In this document: one piece after another, positions 1 through 8,192 of the stretch
How positions within the stretch are numbered: position 1 is the stretch's first letter
Layout of the letters: each line of letters begins with the position of its first letter
From: JBNLAN01 sp050302175
GTDB taxonomy: Bacteria > Pseudomonadota > Zetaproteobacteria > Mariprofundales > Mariprofundaceae
Direction of reading: 5' to 3'
DNA length: 64,000 nt
Assembly (NCBI GenBank): GCA_050302175.1
Contig: JBNLAN010000022.1
Location: 62,001-126,000, forward strand
Notes under the pieces: generated by a model
Told to the model about the DNA's origin: nothing
What the model saw: only the letters and a program-made list of their open reading frames with translations
Databases searched by the model: none
Position numbers and translations under genes: made by a program

Positions 1-402
1 ACCATCAAAGTCACCGACTTCGGCATTGCACGCATCACTGCCTCCAGCAAAACCAAGACCGGTGTTGTGCTTGGAACACCATCCTATATGTCACCTGAGC
101 AGCTTTCCGGAAAGCATGTTGATGGCCGCTCCGACCTCTTCTCACTGGGCGTGATGATGTACGAACTGCTGTGCGGTACCCGCCCCTTCCGCGGTGACTC
201 CATGGCAACCCTGATGTTCCAGATTGCCAATGAACCGCACCCGGATATCCGCGAACTGCGTCCCGAACTCCCGGCCAGCTTTGCTTCAATGTTTGATAAA
301 ATCCTTGCCAAGGATGCAGAGACTCGCGTCAAGTCAGGCTCTGAAGTTGTCCGTTTGATTATCCAGTGCCTGAAAGATGTTCCTGCCGGAGGAGGCAAAT
401 AA
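1..402 (+). CDS. Ser/Thr protein kinase, C-terminal part (cut by window edge)
   Basis: Only the last 133 codons are inside the window. They show the DFG motif at fragment residues 6-8, the activation segment ending in GTPSYMSPEQ, and the DLFSLGVMMYELL block of a Hanks-type kinase, which phosphorylates Ser/Thr of partner proteins using ATP. The protein ends soon after the kinase fold, so there is no C-terminal PASTA or membrane sensor; any sensor must lie N-terminal, outside the window. Its stop overlaps the next start (TAATG at 400-404), coupling it to a PP2C phosphatase, the usual opposing enzyme. The FHA gene that follows is a plausible phospho-reader. Family certain, substrate unknown. Confidence 0.93.
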   Translation, partial: TIKVTDFGIARITASSKTKTGVVLGTPSYMSPEQLSGKHVDGRSDLFSLGVMMYELLCGTRPFRGDSMATLMFQIANEPHPDIRELRPELPASFASMFDKILAKDAETRVKSGSEVVRLIIQCLKDVPAGGGK

Positions 403-1208
403 TGATTGAAATGCATGCCACGACTGATGTCGGCGTAAAACGCGGGCATAATGAAGATTTTATCGGCATCACCCCGCAAGTTGGCGTTGCCGTTTTAGCC
501 GATGGTATGGGTGGTCATAACGCAGGCGAAGTCGCCAGCAGCATGGCTGTCGATCTGGTTTCCCGCTTCCTGAAAGAGCGGCTGGTCAAATACAAGGAAG
601 CCGAAACCGATCCTGACACCGGCTTTACCTATGAATCGGTGCTGGCACGCGAAGCTGTCACCATGGCCAACAATGCCATTTTCGAAACCTCACAAGCCAG
701 ACCTGAGTGTGCGGGCATGGGCACCACGATTGTTGCTTCCGTGTTTTATGCCGACCGCGTGACGGCAGTACATGTTGGCGACTCACGCATGTATCGTCTG
801 CGTAGCGATATCCTCTCACACGTCACGGAGGATCACTCTCTCATCCAGGAACAGGTACGGCGCGGGCTACTGACAGCCGACGATGCCCGCAACTCCTCGA
901 TCAAGAATCTCGTAACCAAGGCGCTTGGTGTCGAGCCCGATGTCGAGCCGGATATCGTTGAAGATATCGTACAGGCCGGAGATATTTACATGATGTGCTC
1001 GGACGGACTGACCGACGTAGTTCCCGACGAAGCCATTCGTCTTACCATGTCGCAATACAGCAAGGATTTGAGAAAGGCAGCAGCTAATCTGATTCAGCTG
1101 GCAAATGATGCCGGTGGCCCGGATAACATTTCTGTAATCCTTATTCGCACAGAGCGAAACTTCTCAAGAAAACAGAATTTGTTGTCGCGCCTGTTTAATC
1201 GAGGTTAG
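402..1208 (+). CDS. PP2C-family Ser/Thr phosphatase (Stp1/PrpC-like)
   Basis: A 268-residue metal-dependent phosphatase that would remove phosphate placed by the upstream kinase. Motifs in order: GHNEDF near residue 19, LADGMGG, GMGTTIV, HVGDSRMYRL, TEDHSL, MCSDGLTDVV and GGPDNISVI near the C-terminus. All the acidic metal ligands of the family appear to be present, and the length is that of a bare catalytic domain. I chose the ATG at 402 because GGAGG (391-395) lies six bases upstream and the codon overlaps the kinase stop; an in-frame upstream ATG at 366 lies inside the kinase gene and is unlikely. Same operon as the kinase and FHA genes. Confidence 0.93.
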   Translation: MIEMHATTDVGVKRGHNEDFIGITPQVGVAVLADGMGGHNAGEVASSMAVDLVSRFLKERLVKYKEAETDPDTGFTYESVLAREAVTMANNAIFETSQARPECAGMGTTIVASVFYADRVTAVHVGDSRMYRLRSDILSHVTEDHSLIQEQVRRGLLTADDARNSSIKNLVTKALGVEPDVEPDIVEDIVQAGDIYMMCSDGLTDVVPDEAIRLTMSQYSKDLRKAAANLIQLANDAGGPDNISVILIRTERNFSRKQNLLSRLFNRG

Positions 1209-1230
1209 GATACGATGATGGAGGTTACTC

Positions 1231-1962
1231 ATGGCCAGTAAACTGATCCTGAAATTCAAAGATGCGGTCATTACCGAGAACATCCTTGATCAGGAGGAGA
1301 CCACTATCGGGCGGAAGCCTGAGAACACCATTCATGTGGATAATCTTGCGGTAAGTGGCAAGCATGCGCGTGTGCTTAAAATCGGCAACAAATGCATACT
1401 GGAAGATCTGGGTAGCACCAACGGAACCATCGTCAACGGAAAACTAATCACCAAACATGTGCTGACCAATGGGGATACCATCGTCATCGGTAAGCATACA
1501 CTTGTCTATGTCGAGCTGGATGACATGCAGAGCAGCAAGCAGATGATGGCCTCAGATATTGAAGACAGCATGGACAAGACCATGATCCTGGGACCGCAGG
1601 CGCGTAATGATATGATGCCTCCCCAGAAAAAAATGGAAAAGAGCGCCACGCAAATGCCGCTTGGATCCATTCAGATTATTCAGGGCCCGCAGATGGGTAA
1701 AGAGTTTGAATTGAGCTCCTCCCTGACCAGTCTCGGCAAGGGCGACTCCTGCAAAATCAAGGTGAAGGGCTTCACCGTAGGTAAGCAGGCTGCTGTAATC
1801 ACCCGACGTCCGACGGGCTATCACATCACCCACCTTGAGGGCATGGCAAAAACCAAGGTCAACGGCGATACGCTCGGAGATGAACCGCGCACGCTGAATG
1901 ACGGTGACACCATCGAAATCGGGGATACTAAGATGGAGTTTTTCATCAAGAAACCAGCCTGA
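1231..1962 (+). CDS. Protein with two FHA domains
   Basis: A 243-residue soluble protein. The N-terminal FHA domain (about residues 15-95) carries the conserved GRKPENTIHV, SGKHARV and DLGSTNGT motifs that bind phosphothreonine. A second FHA-like domain (about 150-240) has LGKGDSCKI and VNGDTLGD but lacks the canonical S-x-x-H and N-G pair in full, so it may not bind phosphopeptide. The linker contains DKTMILG, a threonine context seen in kinase-phosphorylated FHA proteins. A GGAGG at 1221-1225 precedes the ATG. As third gene of a kinase-phosphatase-FHA operon, it probably reads or relays the kinase signal. Target process not visible here. Confidence 0.88.
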   Translation: MASKLILKFKDAVITENILDQEETTIGRKPENTIHVDNLAVSGKHARVLKIGNKCILEDLGSTNGTIVNGKLITKHVLTNGDTIVIGKHTLVYVELDDMQSSKQMMASDIEDSMDKTMILGPQARNDMMPPQKKMEKSATQMPLGSIQIIQGPQMGKEFELSSSLTSLGKGDSCKIKVKGFTVGKQAAVITRRPTGYHITHLEGMAKTKVNGDTLGDEPRTLNDGDTIEIGDTKMEFFIKKPA

Positions 1963-1981
1963 CGTGGCTTCTAATATTGAT

Positions 1982-2010
1982 AAAAAAGGCGCACGCTGGG
2001 CGCCTTTTTT
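1982..2010. terminator. Bidirectional intrinsic terminator
   Basis: Perfect inverted repeat: AAAAAAGGCGC (1982-1992), 7-base loop, GCGCCTTTTTT (2000-2010). The A-tract and T-tract allow it to stop transcription from the FHA operon on the plus strand and from dgt on the minus strand, which converge here. Confidence 0.9.
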
Positions 2011-2030
2011 ATGCTGCCTTATGCTCTGTC

Positions 2031-3191
2031 TTACGTTTTTGAAAATACATTGAACAACCTGTCATACTCTTCAAGCGCATAGCGATCCGTCATGCCGGCA
2101 ATATAGTCGGCAATCACCCTTGCCTGTTCGGAGCGATCCCCGGCGAGTGCGAAAAGCTGCCCTGGCGTTTCCGGAAGCATGGCAGGTTCATCCATATACG
2201 CAGAAAACATCTCCTGAATCACCTTCTCGGCCTTCACCGCCATACGAACAACCCGATAGTGGCGGTACATATGATTTAACAGATAACGTTTTAGCTCGGC
2301 GTTAAGATGCGAACCCTGCTTGGAGAATCCGACCAGTGGCTTGGCAGCAGCACGCACATCTTCCAGCGTTTCAATACCCTGATCGCCAATACGGCGCTCT
2401 GTTTCCGTAATCACATCAACCGCAAGAAAATTAATCATTCGACGACCGGTTTCATGCACAATGACTTTCTGGTCGGCATCAGGATACTTTGCACTCACCT
2501 CGTCGTAATGCATGCGAAACAATTCAAGCTCGCATAACCCTTCAATACTAAGCATGCCTGCCCGCAGCCCATCATCAACATCGTGATTATTGTAAGCAAT
2601 TTCATCCGCGAGATTACCGATCTGGGCTTCAAGCGTGGCCTGCTCGTTAAGGCAGAATGCCGATAAATCTGAATTCTTCGGCGTATCATGTGGCGAGGAG
2701 TGCTTCACAATACCCTCGCGCGTCTCATAACTAAGATTAAGTCCGGTAAACTCAGCATAGCGATGTTCAAGTTCCTCAACCACGCGAAGCGATTGCCTAT
2801 TGTGCTCAAATCCACCGTATGGCTTCATCACCAAATCCAGCGCATCCTGCCCGGAGTGGCCGAATGGCGTATGCCCGAGGTCATGAGCCAGCGCCACTGC
2901 TTCGGCGAGATCCTCATGCAGTTGCATGGCACGGCAGATTGAGCGAGCGATCTGACCAACCTCAATCGAATGTGTCAACCGTGTACGATAATGGTCGCCT
3001 TCATGGTTTACGAAAACCTGCGTTTTATATTCAAGCCGGCGAAACGCGGCTGAATGAATGATCCGGTCACGATCTCGTTGAAATGCATTCCGATGCGAAG
3101 ATTCAGGCTCCGGATATTTTCTTCCGCGTGACATCGCCGATGTGCATGCATACGACTTGAGAACACTCTCGTAGACGTACTTCATACTCAT
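2031..3191 (-). CDS. dgt: dGTPase-like HD-domain triphosphohydrolase
   Basis: A 386-residue HD-superfamily enzyme of the deoxyguanosinetriphosphate triphosphohydrolase-like group, which cleaves dNTPs to nucleoside and tripolyphosphate. Metal-binding residues are visible in RTRLTHSIEV, AHDLGHTPFGHSGQ and ADEIAYNNHDVDDG. The FRRLEYKTQVFVNHEGDHYR segment is the family's N-terminal signature. It is the short (about 380 residue) type rather than the 500-residue E. coli Dgt type. The ATG at 3191 overlaps the pyrF stop (ATGA), so it is the last gene of the rpsA-lapAB-pyrF run and ends at a terminator. Substrate preference cannot be read from the sequence. Confidence 0.9.
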   Translation of the reverse strand: MSMKYVYESVLKSYACTSAMSRGRKYPEPESSHRNAFQRDRDRIIHSAAFRRLEYKTQVFVNHEGDHYRTRLTHSIEVGQIARSICRAMQLHEDLAEAVALAHDLGHTPFGHSGQDALDLVMKPYGGFEHNRQSLRVVEELEHRYAEFTGLNLSYETREGIVKHSSPHDTPKNSDLSAFCLNEQATLEAQIGNLADEIAYNNHDVDDGLRAGMLSIEGLCELELFRMHYDEVSAKYPDADQKVIVHETGRRMINFLAVDVITETERRIGDQGIETLEDVRAAAKPLVGFSKQGSHLNAELKRYLLNHMYRHYRVVRMAVKAEKVIQEMFSAYMDEPAMLPETPGQLFALAGDRSEQARVIADYIAGMTDRYALEEYDRLFNVFSKT

Positions 3192-3865
3192 AACCGAACA
3201 GCCTGCTCCATCATCCGGACTGCTTCACGCGCTGCCTGCGATGGCTTGGCAGCTGCGATAATCGGTCTTCCCACCACGATATAATCCGTTCCGGCATGAA
3301 TCGCCATGGCAGGATCCGCCACCCGGCTCTGATCCTGAGTATCCTGCCCGCCCCAGCGGATGCCCGGGGTAACCGTTAGAAAATCGCTACCACACTGCGC
3401 CTTAATAGCGGCCACCTCATGCACGCTGCAAACCACACCGTGCAGACCGGCATCTTTTGCCATCTGCGCCCGCTCGACAGCCAGTTCGGTCGCCCGCTTC
3501 GCATCCATGGCATCACTGGTCAGCACCGTAACCGCAATAAGCTTCATGTCAGGAAACTCCCGAGCGGCATTTGCAGCTGCCGTCAGCATGGCCGGACCGC
3601 CTGACGCGTGCACATTCAACATTTGCACACCAAGCTTGCCCGCACTCTGCACTGCCTGCGCAACGGTATTCGGGATATCGTGAAATTTAAGATCGAGAAA
3701 CACCTTATGCGTTCGCAGCAACTCATGCACAAACCCAGGACCTTCGGCGACAAACAGCCGCAACCCGACCTTAAGCCAGACTACTTCACTCCCCAGCTTC
3801 TCCCGCATCGCCAGGGCGGAGTCCCGATCTGACATATCCAGAGCAACCATCAACCGCTCGCGCAT
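3188..3865 (-). CDS. pyrF: Orotidine 5'-phosphate decarboxylase
   Basis: A 225-residue TIM-barrel enzyme that converts OMP to UMP, the last step of de novo pyrimidine synthesis. The catalytic DLKFHDIPNT motif (D-x-K-x-x-D) lies near residue 60, and TPGIRW plus VVGRPI form the phosphate-binding end. Length is typical of the bacterial PyrF group I. The ATG overlaps the last base of the lapB stop (TAATG), and its own stop overlaps dgt by four bases. The lapA-lapB-pyrF order is the same as in E. coli. Confidence 0.96.
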   Translation of the reverse strand: MRERLMVALDMSDRDSALAMREKLGSEVVWLKVGLRLFVAEGPGFVHELLRTHKVFLDLKFHDIPNTVAQAVQSAGKLGVQMLNVHASGGPAMLTAAANAAREFPDMKLIAVTVLTSDAMDAKRATELAVERAQMAKDAGLHGVVCSVHEVAAIKAQCGSDFLTVTPGIRWGGQDTQDQSRVADPAMAIHAGTDYIVVGRPIIAAAKPSQAAREAVRMMEQAVRL

Positions 3866-5010
3866 TAGACTTCCTTATCCGAAATTGATTTCATACTTCC
3901 CCACTCGTGGCATTGCGGGCACTGCCAGCGCATCTCCACGACCTCAACACCGCAACGTTGGCACAGGAAATTCTTTGCCTGCTTCCGCCACTCAATGGCG
4001 TGACGGGAAAAAGCGCTCTCCACACCTGAAATCGCCGCGAGACGCAGTGCCGAACGCAGCCCAATGGGTTCAAACTGCAATTCAGACGCCAAGTTTACCA
4101 CCTTCTCGCCGCCCTTTTCCTTGTCATTTACCGCCTCAAGCCATGACAGTGCAAAGCTGTCACCGCGCGCCTCCTCCCAGCAACGAAGCAAAAACTCCTT
4201 ACCAAAGGCTTTATAACATTTGGCATGTTTGATTAACAACGGCGGCAGCAGTGGCAGGTATTGTGGTGCTGAGTCACGCAGCGCCTCCATACTTGCAAGC
4301 GCTTCTTTTCTTTCATTGTTAACAAGATGGATTTCGATTTTCAGTAAATATGCTGAAGCACACATCGGGGATAGTCGCAACGCCTGCTCCGCATACTCCA
4401 AACCACCTGCAATATCACCCGCTTTTTTCTTTTCGCGCGCGATTTCAGCCAGTAGATATGCCCGATGCAGATTCGATTCACTGCGTCGTACACGATCCAG
4501 TCGTAGCAACAGCTCATCCGCCAGCGCCCATTCGCTGCTCTGCTCACGTATTCTCAAGCTCGCTTCAAGCGCCCCCACATGCCCGGATTCACGTTCCAGC
4601 ACTTTTCCATACTGTTTTAGCGCCCGATCCAGAAGCCCACCGGTCTGGAAGTCCTGTGCCAGAGCAAAGCTGGCCTGCAAATACATCTCCGGCGATATTC
4701 CCGGGCGCGCCAGAATATTCTGATGAATGCGCACAGCCCTGCCAATTTCGCCCTTGGCGCGAAACATCCCCCCCAGAGCCATATACACTTCGGCGGCCTC
4801 GGAGCGCAACCGGGCAACCTTGACCATCTCCTGTAGCGCACGATCAGGCTCCTCTGCAAGCAGATAATTGATGCCACGCAGCAACGGTGATATCCGTGCA
4901 TCCTCCTGTGCATCATCTTCTCTACGCGAGAAAGCACCACGCTGCCAAAGCATCCACAGCCCCAAAATCACAATGACTGTCAGCATAACTGTCAGCAAAA
5001 AATCGATCAT
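3865..5010 (-). CDS. lapB: LapB (YciM), regulator of lipopolysaccharide synthesis
   Basis: A 381-residue membrane-anchored TPR protein. An N-terminal transmembrane helix (about residues 3-22) is followed by TPR repeats (about 45-330) and a C-terminal rubredoxin-type metal site made by CQRCG and CPQCHEWG. In E. coli LapB recruits LpxC to the protease FtsH and so sets the rate of lipid A synthesis. All three parts of that architecture are present. The ATG overlaps the lapA stop (ATGA). FtsH itself is not in the window, although its regulators HflK and HflC are (35553-37516). Confidence 0.95.
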   Translation of the reverse strand: MIDFLLTVMLTVIVILGLWMLWQRGAFSRREDDAQEDARISPLLRGINYLLAEEPDRALQEMVKVARLRSEAAEVYMALGGMFRAKGEIGRAVRIHQNILARPGISPEMYLQASFALAQDFQTGGLLDRALKQYGKVLERESGHVGALEASLRIREQSSEWALADELLLRLDRVRRSESNLHRAYLLAEIAREKKKAGDIAGGLEYAEQALRLSPMCASAYLLKIEIHLVNNERKEALASMEALRDSAPQYLPLLPPLLIKHAKCYKAFGKEFLLRCWEEARGDSFALSWLEAVNDKEKGGEKVVNLASELQFEPIGLRSALRLAAISGVESAFSRHAIEWRKQAKNFLCQRCGVEVVEMRWQCPQCHEWGSMKSISDKEV

Positions 5011-5300
5011 AATTCGTCTTGTAGGGGGATGTTGCGCAGGTTGTCGACCTCCTGCTGCAACTTCTCATTTTCCTGACGCAGAGACTGAATCTCCTGCTTA
5101 TGTTTACGCCGTGAAAAGGCCAGTGAAGCCATACCGCCAAGAAACCCGATCAGAAATGCAAAGAAGACAGGAACATAAACAGGAGCACTGGAAAAAAGAA
5201 ACCCGGCGAATCCAATCTGCACGGGGGTGGTGTTGGACAAGGCAAACACCGTTGCCAGCGAAGTAAAAAAAAGCACCAGCAGTGCATTAGTCAGTTTCAC
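5007..5300 (-). CDS. lapA: LapA (DUF1049) inner membrane protein
   Basis: A 97-residue protein with two transmembrane helices (about residues 3-22 and 40-62) and a C-terminal coiled coil rich in Gln, Glu and Leu, the layout of LapA/YciS, the partner of LapB in LPS assembly. It begins with GTG at 5300, preceded by a strong AAGGAGG six bases upstream; no better ATG is available. It overlaps lapB by four bases. It follows ihfB by about 50 bases and may share the rpsA-ihfB transcript. Confidence 0.93.
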   Translation of the reverse strand: MKLTNALLVLFFTSLATVFALSNTTPVQIGFAGFLFSSAPVYVPVFFAFLIGFLGGMASLAFSRRKHKQEIQSLRQENEKLQQEVDNLRNIPLQDEL

Positions 5301-5353
5301 GGCAGCCTCCTTGCTTCACTTTGCTTTGAATCAAATCGGTGGCGCCGAAGCAA

Positions 5354-5635
5354 TCAAGAACGGTCGACCCGCTCCCTGAGCTCTTTGCCTGGCTTGAAAT
5401 GCGGAACCACTTTCGCTGGAACTTCTACCGACTCGCCAGTTTTTGGATTGCGGCCAATGCGTGCATTACGCTTTTTCACCGTAAAACTTCCGAAACCACG
5501 CAACTCAACACGCCCGCCATCGACCAGTGCATCGCTGATAGCTGTAAAGATTGTATTCACAACCACCTCAGCTTCTTTACGCGTAATTTGCCCTTGCGTG
5601 TCGGCAATAATTTCGACCAGTTCAGATTTCGTCAT
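5354..5635 (-). CDS. ihfB: Integration host factor, beta subunit
   Basis: A 93-residue DNABII-family nucleoid protein that bends DNA as IhfA/IhfB heterodimer. It has the MTKSELVEII start, VELRGFGSFTVKKR beta-arm base, and the GRNPKTGE tip with the DNA-intercalating proline. Length and position directly after rpsA are as in E. coli, where ihfB is cotranscribed with rpsA. The choice of beta rather than HU rests on this synteny and on the N-terminal motif. The ATG is preceded by GGATGAAG. Confidence 0.93.
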   Translation of the reverse strand: MTKSELVEIIADTQGQITRKEAEVVVNTIFTAISDALVDGGRVELRGFGSFTVKKRNARIGRNPKTGESVEVPAKVVPHFKPGKELRERVDRS

Positions 5636-5680
5636 ACTTCATCCCCCCAGAAACACTCCAAAGCCTCGCTCTGTGCGAGA

Positions 5681-7447
5681 CTAGCCATCTTTACGATTTT
5701 TTTCGGCTTTGCCAAGCAGTTTGCGTTGCAATTCCAATGCCAAAGCACTCGGCTCCGACTTGGCCTGCTGGCTCTGCGAATAACTACGCACCGCATCGCG
5801 CTCTTCATCATGCATCAGCTGACGTACTGAAATCGTCACCTGGCGGCGCTTCTTTTCAACCTCGATAATCTTACCCTCAACAGCATCGCCCACTTTTGGC
5901 GCATCGGATTCGCGCGGCCATTCGCGCATCGGCAGCTTTGCCTGAATCCCGGATGCAATATCAACGATTACCAGGCCCGCCTTCACTTCGGCAATGGTAC
6001 CCTTCACCGCACTGCCACGTGGCGCTCCGGCCAGAAAGGTTTCGAACGGATCATCATTCAACTGCTTAATCCCCAGAGAAATACGCTGGCGGTCGATATC
6101 GACGCCAAGCACGACGCACTCAACTTCCTGTCCCTTGCTATAGGCCTTGATTGCCTCCTCACCCGGCTGCTCCCATGAGATGGCACCTATGTGTACGAGA
6201 CCATCCAGATCATCTTCCAGCCCAACAAAAAAACCGAAGTCAGTAATATTTTTGACCGGGCCTTTCACCTTGGTGCCGACAGGATGGCTGGCAAGCCAGA
6301 GCTGCCAGGGGTTCTCGCTCACCTCTTTCAGACTTAACTTGATACGGCGCTCTTTCGGCTCAACTGCCAACACCACCACATCAACCACATCCCCTTCAGA
6401 AAGCACCTGTGACGGCTTCACATCCGGACGCGTCCAGCTCATTTCAGAACGGTGAATCATCCCCTCGATACCGGCTTCAAGTTCAACCACGGCACCAAAG
6501 TCGAGCAGGCGACGCACGGTTCCGGTGACGCGCATACCGACTTCATAAATGGAGGCAACACTCTCCCACGGATCGGCCTGCAGCGCCTTCATCGAAATGG
6601 AGACCTTACCTGTTTCCGCGTTTAGTTTGATAATCTGCGCGGCAATCTTCTGCCCGACCGTCAACATTTCACCCGGATGCTCAATACGGCGCCATGCCAT
6701 ATCGGAGACATGCAGCAAGGCATCCACGCCACCGATATCGACGAATGCACCGAAATCGGTCAAGCGACGCACGGTTCCTTCTACTTTCTGGCCCACTGAT
6801 GTCTTGGAGAAAAATGCCTCCCGTTTCTTGTCGTGCTCCGCATCAAGGGGCTTTTTGCGTGATACCACGATGTTGTCGGGTTTACGGGTCACCTCCATTA
6901 CGGCAACTTCACAATCGCTTCCGATTAGGTCCTGTGCTGCAATACGACCACCCGGGTCCACTTCCGAACGCGGCATAAAGGCACGCAGTCCGCCAAGTTC
7001 GACACGATAACCACCTTTGTTTTCTTCCACGACTTTCGCAGTAATGGTTTCTCCGGACTCGAACGCTTTCTGAATTTTATCCCAGAGTGCCTGCTGGCGT
7101 GCCTCCAGCACTGAGAGGCTGACACCGAAGCCATTCGGAGACTTCACGACCAGCGCTTCCAGCTCGCTGCCCACCTCCGGCAAATCATCGCCAGTTTTTA
7201 AAAATTCGGAGGTTGGGATGGCGGCTTCCGCCTTAGCACCAATATCAACAATCACCGATTCCTGATCAACGCTGACTACAACGCCTTTGACCATCTCGCC
7301 CGGCCTCAGGGTTGCCTGCTCCTTGAGCGAAGCCTCAAACATCTTCTTGAACGAATCTTCGTCCGCCTCATCGGCAGAGATATCTACCGGCTTTTCTGAA
7401 GCTTCGGCTTCAATTTCTGTGTGGTTGTGTGTGTTGGCAGTGGTCAT
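5681..7447 (-). CDS. rpsA: 30S ribosomal protein S1
   Basis: A 588-residue protein with six S1 (OB-fold) repeats starting near residue 50, each with the pattern G-x-V-x-x-(hydrophobic)-x-D-(Y/F)-G-A-(F/V)-V-(D/E)-(I/L) (for example LTDFGAFVDIGGVDALLHVS and ITDFGFFVGL). S1 binds mRNA leaders and helps them onto the 30S subunit. It is about 30 residues longer than E. coli S1, mainly from an acidic N-terminal extension rich in Glu, Asp and Ala. The ribosome-binding site is weak (GAAGCG), as often seen for autoregulated rpsA. Flanked by cmk and ihfB as in Gammaproteobacteria. Confidence 0.97.
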   Translation of the reverse strand: MTTANTHNHTEIEAEASEKPVDISADEADEDSFKKMFEASLKEQATLRPGEMVKGVVVSVDQESVIVDIGAKAEAAIPTSEFLKTGDDLPEVGSELEALVVKSPNGFGVSLSVLEARQQALWDKIQKAFESGETITAKVVEENKGGYRVELGGLRAFMPRSEVDPGGRIAAQDLIGSDCEVAVMEVTRKPDNIVVSRKKPLDAEHDKKREAFFSKTSVGQKVEGTVRRLTDFGAFVDIGGVDALLHVSDMAWRRIEHPGEMLTVGQKIAAQIIKLNAETGKVSISMKALQADPWESVASIYEVGMRVTGTVRRLLDFGAVVELEAGIEGMIHRSEMSWTRPDVKPSQVLSEGDVVDVVVLAVEPKERRIKLSLKEVSENPWQLWLASHPVGTKVKGPVKNITDFGFFVGLEDDLDGLVHIGAISWEQPGEEAIKAYSKGQEVECVVLGVDIDRQRISLGIKQLNDDPFETFLAGAPRGSAVKGTIAEVKAGLVIVDIASGIQAKLPMREWPRESDAPKVGDAVEGKIIEVEKKRRQVTISVRQLMHDEERDAVRSYSQSQQAKSEPSALALELQRKLLGKAEKNRKDG

Positions 7448-7478
7448 AACGCTTCAATAATCCTGCTGTGGTTCAATA

Positions 7479-8192
7479 TTATTCAACTTCTTGGATGAGG
7501 CCTCGACGCTTCAACACACCCAGCATCCGATCCAGCACCTCGTCGACACGCATGGTTGTCGAATCAATATGGATCGCATCTTCAGCCTGTTGAAGTGGCG
7601 AATGCTCCCGCCCGGAATCCCGCAGATCCCTTGCCTGCAGCTCTGCAAAAATTTGTTCGAGGCTAGCCTCCAGCCCCTTCTCCTGCAACTGCAAGCAGCG
7701 TCGGCGCGCGCGCTCACGCTGCGTTGCGGTCAGAAAGAACTTGGCCTGTGCATCCGGCAACACCACCGTGCCGATATCCCGCCCATCCATAACGCAACCT
7801 TTGGCAGCAATATTACGCTGCAAATCAAGCAGGCGGGCACGCACCCCCGGCATCGCTGCCACCTTCGAGGCAGCGATGCCCATGTCCTCGCCACGCAACA
7901 ACGGGGTACGATTCTCACTCTGAAAGAAGATTCCCTCCGGTCGCCAGTCGAGCTCACCTGCTATGGTTTCCAATTGCGCAACCACCGCCACCTCATCGGC
8001 AAGACTAATCCCCTGCTGTAGGCAGTGCCAGCCGAGAAATCTATACAATAACCCGGTATCCAGCACTGGCAGACCAATCGCTGCGGCAAGATTTGCGGCC
8101 AGCGTCCCCTTGCCGGAGCCCGACGGGCCATCCACAGCAATTTTCAAACCCTCGATTGCCTTCCAGCGCACCGCTTCAAGCCCAGCGCACAT
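7479..8192 (-). CDS. cmk: Cytidylate kinase
   Basis: Phosphorylates CMP and dCMP with ATP. The P-loop GPSGSGKGT lies at about residue 22 of the longest frame, followed by the GRDIGTVVLPDA segment and RERARRR typical of bacterial Cmk. The start is uncertain. An ATG at 8192 lies 17 bases inside aroA and gives 237 residues. Family members usually begin just before KIAVDGPSGSGKG, which matches a TTG at 8147 preceded by GAGG, giving 222 residues. I report the ATG and flag the alternative. It lies between aroA and rpsA. Confidence 0.94.
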   Translation of the reverse strand: MCAGLEAVRWKAIEGLKIAVDGPSGSGKGTLAANLAAAIGLPVLDTGLLYRFLGWHCLQQGISLADEVAVVAQLETIAGELDWRPEGIFFQSENRTPLLRGEDMGIAASKVAAMPGVRARLLDLQRNIAAKGCVMDGRDIGTVVLPDAQAKFFLTATQRERARRRCLQLQEKGLEASLEQIFAELQARDLRDSGREHSPLQQAEDAIHIDSTTMRVDEVLDRMLGVLKRRGLIQEVE

